From an uncultured Gammaproteobacteria bacterium (lineage in GTDB: Bacteria; Pseudomonadota; Gammaproteobacteria; Arenicellales; UBA868): a DNA stretch of 23,256 nucleotides. The stretch spans positions 1 through 23,256 of the forward strand of contig CAJXBY010000018.1 of assembly GCA_913051905.1 (NCBI GenBank), in the 5' to 3' direction. The position numbers and the translations under genes were made by a program. Position 1 is the stretch's first letter. Each line of letters starts with the position of its first letter. Below are positions 1 through 7,757 of the stretch, in pieces. The notes under the pieces were generated by a model. The model saw nothing but the letters and a program-made list of their open reading frames with translations, made no database searches and had not been told where the DNA came from.

Positions 1-704
1 TGACCTTTAACTACATTCCCCGGTGGCGAGCGGTTCGCGAGGAGATAGAAGGGGCTTCCCAGCGCATTCAGGAAGACTGCAACCGCTTCGCCCGTATCGT
101 CGAGTCTTTAGGACTGCAGATTGTGCGCGCAATTATGACCCTGGTTGCGTTTATTCCGGTGCTTTACGGCTTGTCCGACAAGGTGGATATACCCGTACTG
201 AGAGATATCGAGGGATCTTTGGTCTGGGGTGCTCTGGTCATTTCCCTCGGTGGACTTGCCATATCCTGGTTCGTCGGTTGGAAGCTTCCAGGCCTGGAAT
301 ATAACAACCAGAAGGTCGAGGCCGCCTTTCGAAAGGATCTGGTGCTGGGCGAGGACGACAAGACCAAACATGCCGATCCGGAAGCACTGCGCGGGTTCTT
401 CGGCAGAATTCGGTACAACTATCAGCGTCTTTACCTGCACTATGGTTACTTCGACGCCTGGTCGACCTCCTATGATCAATTTATGATTATTTTTCCTTAT
501 CTGGTGATGGGCCCCGGTCTTTTCACCGGCCTGATTACGCTCGGGGTCATGGTTCAGGTCTCCAACGCATTCTCCAGAGTGCACGGGGGCTTTGCGTTGT
601 TTCTTCACAACTGGACCACGATCACCGAACTGCGCTCGATCTGGAAACGCTTACACGAGTTCGAAAACAATCTCGACCGCTACGCTATTCCCGAGCCCGC
701 GTGA
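1..704 (+). CDS. sbmA: SbmA/BacA family peptide transporter, C-terminal part (5' truncated)
   Basis: The reading frame is open from base 3 and gives 233 residues before the TGA at 702-704; E. coli SbmA is about 406, so this is the C-terminal part. The fragment begins TFNYIPRWRAVREEIEGASQ and continues RIQEDCNRFARIVESLG, a signature of the SbmA/BacA family. Hydrophobic stretches at fragment residues about 43-58, 70-83 and 160-185 are membrane segments. The family sits in the inner membrane as a dimer with an ABC-exporter-like fold but no ATPase domain, and imports proline-rich antimicrobial peptides, bleomycin and microcins using the proton gradient. BacA supports host infection in rhizobia and Brucella; no host link is visible here. 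The gene converges on the copper-protein gene, with a hairpin right after its stop. The first ATG in frame (123) is internal and not the true start. Confidence 0.93.
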   Translation, partial: TFNYIPRWRAVREEIEGASQRIQEDCNRFARIVESLGLQIVRAIMTLVAFIPVLYGLSDKVDIPVLRDIEGSLVWGALVISLGGLAISWFVGWKLPGLEYNNQKVEAAFRKDLVLGEDDKTKHADPEALRGFFGRIRYNYQRLYLHYGYFDAWSTSYDQFMIIFPYLVMGPGLFTGLITLGVMVQVSNAFSRVHGGFALFLHNWTTITELRSIWKRLHEFENNLDRYAIPEPA

Positions 705-723
705 GCATGGCCGTCGGCCATGT
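705..723. terminator. Hairpin between convergent sbmA and copper-protein genes
   Basis: Arms CATGGCC (706-712) and GGCCATG (716-722) pair perfectly around a 3-base loop, with a further G-T wobble at 705/723. The hairpin starts directly after the sbmA stop codon and lies before the 3' end of the convergent gene at 760. It is nearly symmetric, so it would form in transcripts from either strand. There is no T-tract, so it may stabilise the mRNA 3' end rather than terminate intrinsically. Confidence 0.4.
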
Positions 724-759
724 GGGCGACCAGGTCGACAGGCGAGGGCCAAGGGGGGA

Positions 760-1584
760 TTATCTGGGGTATACCTCCAGATAGATCAGGCTCTTGTGGC
801 CGGACCCGTCATGATGCTCAACTGGAAAGCGGCCGCTGGCGTGGGCGGTAAAGCGCATCACGGCGGGAGAGTGGGGTGTAACCTCTGCCTCAATGTCGTA
901 TCCGTGCAGATGCAGTATCAGGGGGCTGTCAGTAGACCAGTGAAGCTCCACCCGCTCGCCCTGGGTGACGCGAACCGTCTTGTTCTTGATCGCCACCTTG
1001 CCGTGTTGAATCGCAAGTTCAAACCGCCTGGTCGGCGCTGTCGAATCATCCGTTGAATCCTGAGCATGCTTGTGTTTGTGCCCGGTCTGGTGTGTCTGTG
1101 TTCCGCCATGGTCGTGGTCTGTGTGAGAAGCACTGGCGGCGCCGATGGCTTTCACAATGACATCCAGGATGATGTCTTCCGCTTGTTCAAATTGAAGCAC
1201 GATTGGGAACTGATCCCCCTGTTTGAGGGGCTGTTTAAGACCGATCAGCATGATGTGATTGCCGCCGGGAACAAAAGACACGGTTTCATGCGGCGGCAGG
1301 GCGACGGATTCGATACGGCGCATCTTCATCATGCCGCCTTCTAGGCGGTGCGTGTGAAGCTCGGCTCGGTCGGCAATGGGAGAGAGGACCCCGACCAGAC
1401 GCTCTGATTGCTGACTGTGGTTGGTCACCGTCAGGTAGACGGCACCGTTCGGGCTGGTCGCTGGCAGGGCTCTGGACCAGGGAGAGAGGACGTGAATGGA
1501 TCCTGCCTGATCACTTTTAGCCGGGAGGGAGAGGATGAGCAACAGCAAAAAGAGCGCACTAAAACCGTATCGCAAGAAGACCAC
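760..1584 (-). CDS. Secreted copper-binding protein: PCu(A)C domain, His-rich linker, cupredoxin-like domain
   Basis: A 274-residue protein with an N-terminal hydrophobic signal segment (about residues 6-22), so probably periplasmic. Residues about 29-145 form a PCu(A)C (DUF461) copper-chaperone domain with the exact H-X10-M-X21-H-X-M copper ligand pattern: H77, M88, H110, M112. A linker with seven histidines (154-173) follows, then a cupredoxin-like domain (about 187-274) with a HLHG segment and GRFPVEHH near the end. The usual cupredoxin Cys ligand is absent. PCu(A)C proteins deliver Cu(I) to the CuA site of cytochrome c oxidase, so copper delivery or storage is likely. The start is uncertain: GTG at 1584 is used here, but TTG at 1575 has a better upstream AGGTGG. 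The MFS gene lies 75 bases upstream on the same strand and could be cotranscribed. Confidence 0.85.
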   Translation of the reverse strand: MVFLRYGFSALFLLLLILSLPAKSDQAGSIHVLSPWSRALPATSPNGAVYLTVTNHSQQSERLVGVLSPIADRAELHTHRLEGGMMKMRRIESVALPPHETVSFVPGGNHIMLIGLKQPLKQGDQFPIVLQFEQAEDIILDVIVKAIGAASASHTDHDHGGTQTHQTGHKHKHAQDSTDDSTAPTRRFELAIQHGKVAIKNKTVRVTQGERVELHWSTDSPLILHLHGYDIEAEVTPHSPAVMRFTAHASGRFPVEHHDGSGHKSLIYLEVYPR

Positions 1585-1659
1585 CTCTGATTCTGAGTTG
1601 AGGGAGAAACTGAGCCGACACGAGATGGGTTATATCAACATCGTAACGTGCCGATGGTT

Positions 1660-2889
1660 TTAATTGTGCAGAATGTTTCGCCACCGGGCAACCACAGCAG
1701 CGCTGCCCAGAAGGCCGATGCCGCCGAAGATGAAGGTGGTGGCCGGGACTCCGATCCACTCAATCAGAGCCCCTCCAAAAATCAATCCCATGGGCATGCC
1801 GTAAACGGCGAGTATGCGGATGCCAGAGACCCGGCCGCGGAAAGGTTCATCGGTGGTGTTGAGGAGCAGAACAGACATCGGGATCATCGCGAAACTCTGC
1901 GCCAGACCGATCAGCGTAATCATCACGGCGCCGACATACGCTGAGCTGAACAGACCTGAAATGATGATCAGGACATGCCATATGAGAATCCATATCACCA
2001 TCATTCTTCCCGGCAGCCTCGCCCGAATCAGCGTTGCAGTCAGCAGCGATCCCAGCAATGCGCCGACTGCTAGCAAGGCGATCAACACGGCAAGGCCGTT
2101 TTCGTCCAAACCGTAGATATCTCTTGCCAGGGCTGGCAACAGACCGCGAACGATCGGGAAACCGGTGAAATTAGCCAGAAAAGCCAGTGCCATGATGGCA
2201 AGTAACGTCGAATTGCGGCGGATGTAAGCAAAGCCCGAGACGAGTTCGGTCCAGGGTCTGGTGTGCTCCGCCGTCCGGCTGCGCCCCGGGGGGATCTTGA
2301 AAGCCAGCAGAACACAGACCACATAAAGCCCGACTACTGCACCGTAGGCAGCGCCGATACCCAGTGTTGAAAAAAGTCCTGCGCCGAGCAGGGCGCCGAA
2401 TATGCGGGCCGAGTCCATAGTAGTCCGCGAAAAGCCGATGGCGTTGCGCAGGTCTTTCGTTGCAACAGTGTCGGCGATCAATGCAAACTTCACAGCGAAA
2501 TCGGACGGCCGGACCAGGCCGGAAATGCCGGAGATCACAAAAATCTGCCAGGGCTCTACAGACCCCAATAGCGCAAGCAGCAGAATCACACCGGCCAGGG
2601 TCGCGTAGATCCCGCGTAGAATGATCAGCAGGGTACGTCGGTCAATCCGGTCGGCGAGCACGCCAAAGAACGGACTGAGCAGGGTCCCACTGAAATTCAG
2701 CGCGGCAAATGCTGCGAGCAGCAATGGGGAATCGGTGGTGACCAGAACAAACCAGCCCAGGATGAGCGTTTCCATTTCGAACGCCCATGAATTCAGCAGA
2801 TCAGAGCCGAACTGAAACCGGTAGCTTCGATTACGGAAGGCACTGAACAGCTCCTGACTAGTAGTTGCTGGGCGCTTCAGGATTGACAC
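1660..2889 (-). CDS. MFS transporter, EntS/MFS_3-like exporter
   Basis: A 409-residue integral membrane protein with about 12 hydrophobic segments, the usual size for the family. The loop between TM2 and TM3 carries the MFS motif A as GVLADRIDRR (residues 76-85). The N-terminal pattern (SYRFQFGSDLLNSWAFEME, then LGWFVL) resembles the MFS_3 group that includes the enterobactin exporter EntS and macrolide exporters. It probably expels a small molecule using the proton gradient; the substrate cannot be read from sequence. The start is GTG at 2889, with a weak GAGG about 10 bases upstream. The copper-protein gene follows after 75 bases on the same strand, so a metal or metallophore role is possible but only inferred from position. 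Confidence 0.85.
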   Translation of the reverse strand: MSILKRPATTSQELFSAFRNRSYRFQFGSDLLNSWAFEMETLILGWFVLVTTDSPLLLAAFAALNFSGTLLSPFFGVLADRIDRRTLLIILRGIYATLAGVILLLALLGSVEPWQIFVISGISGLVRPSDFAVKFALIADTVATKDLRNAIGFSRTTMDSARIFGALLGAGLFSTLGIGAAYGAVVGLYVVCVLLAFKIPPGRSRTAEHTRPWTELVSGFAYIRRNSTLLAIMALAFLANFTGFPIVRGLLPALARDIYGLDENGLAVLIALLAVGALLGSLLTATLIRARLPGRMMVIWILIWHVLIIISGLFSSAYVGAVMITLIGLAQSFAMIPMSVLLLNTTDEPFRGRVSGIRILAVYGMPMGLIFGGALIEWIGVPATTFIFGGIGLLGSAAVVARWRNILHN

Positions 2890-3142
2890 GGAAAGGTGCC
2901 TCTAGGTCGGTATTCCGGGCCCCCATGGTCTGCTGCTCCTGGCAGGGGGGGAATTCCGTATCGGCTCAGGGTCATGCTGGGTTATTGCGTATGGTGCGGC
3001 GTACCGCTAGACGGGCGATGCGGTTCGTAAGACAGGATCGCTGACTACAGTAAGTAGGCGGCGTTCGATTTCGGCATTATGAATTGCCTCGGCCTGTGCC
3101 AGAAACACCGTGTCATTAGACGGTGGATTCACGGGCGAGCGC

Positions 3143-4216
3143 CTAGAGGTGGTTCAAAACTGACTCCGTCTCTGCCACCAGTGCCGCGACCAGCTCCGCC
3201 GCCGGCAGGTGCCGTGAAAAGGCCACACTCTGCCCGGACCACAGCGGTAGAAAATCCGGGCTGTTTCTTTGGGTGCTGGCTTTTCGAATCGGCCCGGTCA
3301 GGGTGTTCAGAATGGGAAAGTCTGGAAACGAGGCCTCGTGGCCCGCCATTTCACGTAGAAATCGGTTTTCAATACCGCGTGCTGGCCGTCCGGAAAATGC
3401 CTGGGTGATTCGGGTCTGGTCACCCCGTGCTGTACCGAGCAATGTGCGGTAGAGCGGATGGACGGCAGATTCCGGGCAGGTCAGAAACGCCGTGCCGAGT
3501 TGCACCCCGGTAGCACCCAGGGCAAGGGCGGCGGCGATGCCCCGGCCATCGCCGATCCCGCCGGCCGCGATAACCGGCACCGAGACGGCGTCGACGATCT
3601 GAGGCACCAGTGCCAAAGTACCGACCTGCCCGGTTTCGTAGGGTCCAGCAAAGGTTCCCCGGTGTCCCCCAGCTTCGAATCCCTGGGCGATAATCGCATC
3701 GACGCCCCGAGATTCTAGTGCCTGGGCTTCCGCTACGTTGGTTGCCGATGAGAGTGTGAACAAGCCAGCTTCCCTGATCGCCTGGAAGGCAGACTCATCG
3801 GGCAGGCCGAAATGAAAGCTCACCACCGGAGGCCGAATCTGCAGCACGGCTTCGAGGTGTGTCTGGTTAAATGTCGGGGCGGATGTAATGGGGTCCGGTA
3901 TTTCCCCAAGCCCGAGTTCTTTGTAATAGGGTTTCAGGAGCTCTTGGGTCGCGACGTTGCGTTGTGGGTCGTCCGTTGGCTCCTGGTGGACAAAAAAGTT
4001 CGCGTTGTACGGTTTACCGGCAGATTCGTTTACCTGTGTACAGTCGTGATGAACGGACTCGATACTGTGCATGGCAAGGCCCAATGAGCCCAGTCCTCCG
4101 GCGCTTGAGACGGCAGCTGCGAGTACCGGTGTGGAAGATCCAGCCATGGGCGCCTGGATGATGGGATAGCGAATTCCCAGCCGCTCGGTCAATACGGTAT
4201 CAGGCCATGATGTCAT
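3143..4216 (-). CDS. Nitronate monooxygenase (2-nitropropane dioxygenase family)
   Basis: A 357-residue soluble FMN-dependent TIM-barrel enzyme that oxidises alkyl nitronates such as propionate-3-nitronate to the carbonyl compound and nitrite. Visible marks are the N-terminal PIIQAPMAG (18-26), the GGLGSLG loop (40-46), NANFFVHQ (71-78), the EAGGHRG segment with the conserved His (H185), and the phosphate-binding AAGGIGDGRG followed by GATGVQLGTAF. Length is typical of bacterial members. ATG at 4216 gives the family-typical short N-terminus, though no strong ribosome site precedes it. It stands alone downstream of the antiporter operon (132-base gap) and 253 bases from the MFS gene; it could be read through from the operon. 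It probably detoxifies nitro compounds. Confidence 0.92.
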   Translation of the reverse strand: MTSWPDTVLTERLGIRYPIIQAPMAGSSTPVLAAAVSSAGGLGSLGLAMHSIESVHHDCTQVNESAGKPYNANFFVHQEPTDDPQRNVATQELLKPYYKELGLGEIPDPITSAPTFNQTHLEAVLQIRPPVVSFHFGLPDESAFQAIREAGLFTLSSATNVAEAQALESRGVDAIIAQGFEAGGHRGTFAGPYETGQVGTLALVPQIVDAVSVPVIAAGGIGDGRGIAAALALGATGVQLGTAFLTCPESAVHPLYRTLLGTARGDQTRITQAFSGRPARGIENRFLREMAGHEASFPDFPILNTLTGPIRKASTQRNSPDFLPLWSGQSVAFSRHLPAAELVAALVAETESVLNHL

Positions 4217-4348
4217 CGATCTGTCGTGCCTCTACTCTGGTTATCTACACCCGCCGGAGCGGGAGGACATTCTGTTGCCGAAGGTGCTGAGCCCGATGTC
4301 GACGACGCGCAGTAACCGGAGTCGGTGGTCACTATAAAGCCTTTGTGG

Positions 4349-6061
4349 CTAGACATAATACAGAATCAGGCTGGCGGCCAGGAGCACCGTGACCCACAAC
4401 ACCATGCTGCCTGTGGGCCAGGTTCTGGCGAGGGTGCCTTCCGGGCCATAGTGCCGTAGTACCGCCCGCATCACAGACCGGCCGACCTGTCGCGCCGCCT
4501 CTCCCAGGTTGTGGCGAACCGAGACCACACGGGCAGTTGCGAAACGCAGCACCCGTGGCGCCAAGCGCCGGTAGAGCCAGTCTGTATCGAGATTAATCGT
4601 AGCCTGTTCGGGCGGGTACAGTCCGGTACGCAGGAGCACTGCAAAGGCGAGGGCAGCAAACAACAGCAGTTGCAACTGGGTCAAGGAATGACCAAGATCA
4701 GCGTAAGGTTGATACAGCACCGGATAGGGGAGGATCGCGTAAAGCGGTGCCGGGAACCAGCCGATCCCTATACACAATACGGCGGTCGCACCCATGGCAA
4801 GGCACATGTGAAAAGGCGCTTCCCGGCACCGGATGCCTGAGTCGTGGCCGAAAAAGGCGAAGTACGGGATCTTGATACCTGAATGCTCCATCACACCGGC
4901 AGAGGCGATCAAAAGGCCAACAAAGGCCAGCACATAGTAGCCCTCGACCACTGCTGACATGGTCAGTGACTTCGCGACAAAACCGCTGAACAGGGGAAAA
5001 GCGGAAATCGACATCGCCCCGACAATGCAAAAAGCCGTTGTCCACGGCATCGACCGGTATAGACCGCCGAGGTCAGATGCCCGGATCGTGCCGGTCCGGT
5101 AGAGCACAGCACCCATGGACATGAAGAGAAGCGCCTTGTAAAGAATATGGACGAAAGCGTGGGCAACGGCACCGTTCAGCGCTAACTCAGTGCCGATGCC
5201 AATCCCCACCACCATGAAGCCCAGCTGATTATTGAGGCTATAGCAGAGCACTTTGCGCAGATCGTTCTCAATGACCGCAAAAAAGATCGGGAAAAGCGTC
5301 ATCACGACACCGATCCCGATCAGCACCTCCGTTCCGGGGAATCCCCGTGCCAGTGCGTACACCGCGAGTTTGGTGGTGAAGGCGCTGAGGAAAACCGCGC
5401 CGGTCACGGTTGCTTGCGGGTAGGCATCCTGCAGCCAGTTGTGCAGGAACGGAAAAGCACACTTGATTCCGAAAGCCGTGAATATCAGCCATACACCGGC
5501 GCCGACCGTGCCGAGGTTTCCATCGGGACCGATCAGCTGGTCGAAAGAGAGTGACCCCGAGCTCTGGTAGTGAACCAGGATGCCCGACAGCAGTAGAACC
5601 CCAGAGCCGACTTGCACGATGAGGTACCGTATTCCGGCCCGGTACGCTTGTTCGGTGCGGCTGGCAAAAATCAGGAAAGCCGAAGCCAGAGCGGTGATCT
5701 CCCAGTAGACAAACAAGGTGACAAGGTCACCTGCAAACACCGCACCAATCGCGCTTCCGACATACAACATTGCCGCAACGTGCTGGGTTGTATCGCGTAC
5801 ATGCAGTGCGTAGAGCGCCGCGATGAAGGCGGCGATGTGAAAGATGTAACCGAAGACAAGGCTCAGGCGGTCCACGCGCACCGGCAACAGACTCAGACCC
5901 GCGAGTTCTATTCCGGGGAAGACCCCCTCGGCAAGAAAAAGCAATTGCGCCAGGCCAAGTGCCGGCAGCAGCAGTGCGCCGGCGGCCTGCGCTCTGCGGG
6001 GCAGCAACGGCAGCAGCAGAGCCCCCACCAGAATGATGATCCCCGGGGGCAGGCTAGTCAT
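4349..6061 (-). CDS. Mrp-type antiporter subunit, third MrpD/NuoL-like protein (D3)
   Basis: A 570-residue polytopic membrane protein of the proton-pumping NuoL/M/N and MrpA/D family, last gene of the operon. The transmembrane ion-path residues of the family are present: Glu in FVYWEITAL (E121), Lys in FGIKCAFPFLHNWL (K200), Lys in TTKLAVYAL (K231), and a further His/Lys pair in the HILYKALLF helix. It is longer than D1 and D2. The extra C-terminal part (from about 483) is amphipathic and Arg-rich, begins near NLDTDWLYRR, and ends in one hydrophobic helix (551-570), recalling the lateral helix of NuoL and the MrpA/MrpD tail. ATG at 6061 overlaps the 66-residue gene by 8 bases, suggesting coupled translation. 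With no full MrpA present, D3 is a candidate for that role. Confidence 0.88.
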   Translation of the reverse strand: MTSLPPGIIILVGALLLPLLPRRAQAAGALLLPALGLAQLLFLAEGVFPGIELAGLSLLPVRVDRLSLVFGYIFHIAAFIAALYALHVRDTTQHVAAMLYVGSAIGAVFAGDLVTLFVYWEITALASAFLIFASRTEQAYRAGIRYLIVQVGSGVLLLSGILVHYQSSGSLSFDQLIGPDGNLGTVGAGVWLIFTAFGIKCAFPFLHNWLQDAYPQATVTGAVFLSAFTTKLAVYALARGFPGTEVLIGIGVVMTLFPIFFAVIENDLRKVLCYSLNNQLGFMVVGIGIGTELALNGAVAHAFVHILYKALLFMSMGAVLYRTGTIRASDLGGLYRSMPWTTAFCIVGAMSISAFPLFSGFVAKSLTMSAVVEGYYVLAFVGLLIASAGVMEHSGIKIPYFAFFGHDSGIRCREAPFHMCLAMGATAVLCIGIGWFPAPLYAILPYPVLYQPYADLGHSLTQLQLLLFAALAFAVLLRTGLYPPEQATINLDTDWLYRRLAPRVLRFATARVVSVRHNLGEAARQVGRSVMRAVLRHYGPEGTLARTWPTGSMVLWVTVLLAASLILYYV

Positions 6062-6254
6062 CGTAATAGTGTTCGTCCCGCCTGATCAGACGGCGCAGCT
6101 GCTTGCCGAGTATCACGATGGCGAACAGCGAGACGAATCCCCAGAGAGCGTAAAACCCGGGCCATCCTTCCCAGGCGAAGATCATGTGCCGGTGAACGAT
6201 GATCTCCAGGATCACTAGTGCAATGCACAGGCAAAGGAGCGTTCTGAAGATCAT
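6054..6254 (-). CDS. Small two-helix membrane protein within the Mrp operon
   Basis: A 66-residue protein with hydrophobic segments at about 3-20 and 34-50, joined by a short loop containing AWEGWPGFYALWGF, and a charged tail ending RRDEHYYDD. It lies between two MrpD-like genes on the same strand and its last codons overlap the D3 start by 8 bases, so it is very probably a real translated member of the operon. From general knowledge, similar small proteins with an acidic, Tyr-rich tail occur beside antiporter D-type genes in other proteobacteria; the exact family was not checked. It may be an accessory or assembly subunit. ATG at 6254 overlaps the TGA of a possible 14-codon leader frame. Confidence 0.8.
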   Translation of the reverse strand: MIFRTLLCLCIALVILEIIVHRHMIFAWEGWPGFYALWGFVSLFAIVILGKQLRRLIRRDEHYYDD

Positions 6255-6295
6255 GGTTGCAGTTCGACCCCGGCTTGAATCTGATGATCGCCCAT
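6251..6295 (-). other. Possible 14-codon leader frame bridging D2 and the small gene
   Basis: In the only untranslated gap of the operon (6255-6302) there is an ATG at 6295 followed by 13 sense codons (MGDHQIQAGVELQP) and a TGA whose bases overlap the ATG of the 66-residue gene as ATGA. An AAGGA stretch lies 4 bases before the leader ATG, beginning inside the D2 stop codon. The small gene has no clear ribosome site of its own. The arrangement would let ribosomes leaving D2 reach the next gene by coupling. A frame this short could arise by chance. Confidence 0.35.
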
Positions 6296-6302
6296 AAGGT
6301 CC

Positions 6303-7757
6303 TTAACGCACCAGTGGCGCGATCAGCTGCAGGATCGGGGCTGGATAGAAGAACAGTACCAGGCACATTGCGGTCGTCACAACGATCGCGATCAGGCAGG
6401 CCACAGGGGCTTCGGTGATGCCCGTAGCGGCATTGCGGTCAACGCTGAAGAAGGCGCGTACCGGAATCGGTAGCAGGTAGGCGATATTGAGCAGCGTGCT
6501 CAACATGAGCACACCGACCAGCACTCCGTAGCCGGCATCAACTGCTCCGAACGCCAGATACCACTTGCCCCAGACACCGCCCATGGGCGGCAGCCCGGCA
6601 ATACTGATGCTCGCCAGAAGAAAGGCGCCCATGGTGATTGGCATCTGGCGGCCCAGGCCGTTCATCTCGCTGATCTCGGTCTTGTGGACCGCTACAAGAA
6701 TCGCCCCGGCACAGAAAAAAAGCGTGATCTTGCCGAATGCATGCATAGCAATGTGCAGGGTCGCACCCGTGATACCGCTGGCGTTGGCCAGCAGGGCTCC
6801 CAAGACCACGTACGACAACTGGCTTACTGTTGAGTAAGCGAGTCGACGTTTGAGGTTGTCCTGATGAAGAGCGATCAGTGAGGCGATGACGATCGTTCCG
6901 GCCGCAACCCACAGCAGCCAATCGGTGGAACGAGTTGTGTTGATAAGGTCGACCCCAAACACATAGATCGTGATCTTGAGGATGGCGAAAACGCCAGCCT
7001 TGACCACTGCAACCGCGTGCAGCAGTGCACTGACCGGAGTCGGTGCGACCATTGCCGCAGGCAACCAGCCGTGGAACGGCATGAGGGCAGCTTTCCCGAT
7101 GCCGAAGGCGAAAAGAGCAAACAGAATGCCGATGACCAGCGGGGATGCCGTACCGGCCAATATGCCGCCTTCGTGAAAAACCGTCGTACCGGCCAGATGC
7201 CACGTCCAGATAACCGCGAGCAGCAGGAACCCCATGGAGGTCGACATTAGGATGCCGAGATAAACCCGAGCGCCGTGTTTGGCCTCGGTTGTGCCTGCGT
7301 GAGCGACCAGTGGATAGGTGGACACGGTCAGCAATTCGTAAAAGACAAACAGTGTAAACAGGTTCTGGGCGAAGGCCACCCCGATCGCACTGCCGATGGC
7401 AACGGCAAAGAAGGCAAAAAAACGTGTCTGGTGAGGTTCGTCGTGGCCACGCATATAGCCGATCGAGTACACCGTCGTGACAATCCACAGGCTCGCAGCA
7501 ATCAGAGCGAACAGCATGCCAAGCGGCTCTGCCTGAAACGCGATAGGGATGCCGGGCAGGGGCGTTGCCAACAGCAGGTCCGGTCGATGACCCGCGAGAA
7601 TGTTCGGCAGCAGGAACAGACCAGCGAACAATGTGACAATACCGGCGACAACACTGACGCTCTCGCGCAGGTTGGGTCGGTTGGCGGTTAACCCGATTAG
7701 CACCGCAGCGGCAAAAGGTGCCGCGATAGCCAAGGCGAGGTAAAAGGCCGGACTCAT
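6303..7757 (-). CDS. Mrp-type antiporter subunit, second MrpD-like protein (D2)
   Basis: A 484-residue polytopic membrane protein of the NuoL/M/N-MrpD family, with about 14 hydrophobic segments. The ion-path residues are present: Glu in FVFYELLTV (E141), Lys in FGIGKAALMPFHGWL (K222), and Lys in VAVVKAGVFAI (K253). The HAFGKITLFF helix carries the His and Lys of the second half channel. It probably forms one of the proton or cation channels of the complex. ATG at 7757 overlaps the D1 stop by 4 bases (ATGA). Local phrases differ from D1 and D3, so it is not a recent tandem copy of either. Hydrogenase- or Nuo-type membrane subunits belong to the same superfamily, but the surrounding E, F, G, B and C genes point to Mrp. 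Confidence 0.9.
   Translation of the reverse strand: MSPAFYLALAIAAPFAAAVLIGLTANRPNLRESVSVVAGIVTLFAGLFLLPNILAGHRPDLLLATPLPGIPIAFQAEPLGMLFALIAASLWIVTTVYSIGYMRGHDEPHQTRFFAFFAVAIGSAIGVAFAQNLFTLFVFYELLTVSTYPLVAHAGTTEAKHGARVYLGILMSTSMGFLLLAVIWTWHLAGTTVFHEGGILAGTASPLVIGILFALFAFGIGKAALMPFHGWLPAAMVAPTPVSALLHAVAVVKAGVFAILKITIYVFGVDLINTTRSTDWLLWVAAGTIVIASLIALHQDNLKRRLAYSTVSQLSYVVLGALLANASGITGATLHIAMHAFGKITLFFCAGAILVAVHKTEISEMNGLGRQMPITMGAFLLASISIAGLPPMGGVWGKWYLAFGAVDAGYGVLVGVLMLSTLLNIAYLLPIPVRAFFSVDRNAATGITEAPVACLIAIVVTTAMCLVLFFYPAPILQLIAPLVR

Noticed and set aside
2890..3142. The 253-base gap between the MFS and nitronate monooxygenase genes, and a short plus-strand frame starting at 3079.
   Set aside because: No convincing promoter, terminator, RNA or coding signal; the frame continues as antisense of the monooxygenase gene.
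4217..4348. Search for an intrinsic terminator of the antiporter operon in the gap before the nitronate monooxygenase gene.
   Set aside because: Only weak GC-rich symmetry and no T-tract were found, so no terminator is called.
6538..7488. Long 316-residue open frame on the minus strand inside D2.
   Set aside because: It is the +1 shadow of a strongly conserved membrane protein and has no hydrophobic pattern or recognisable motif.
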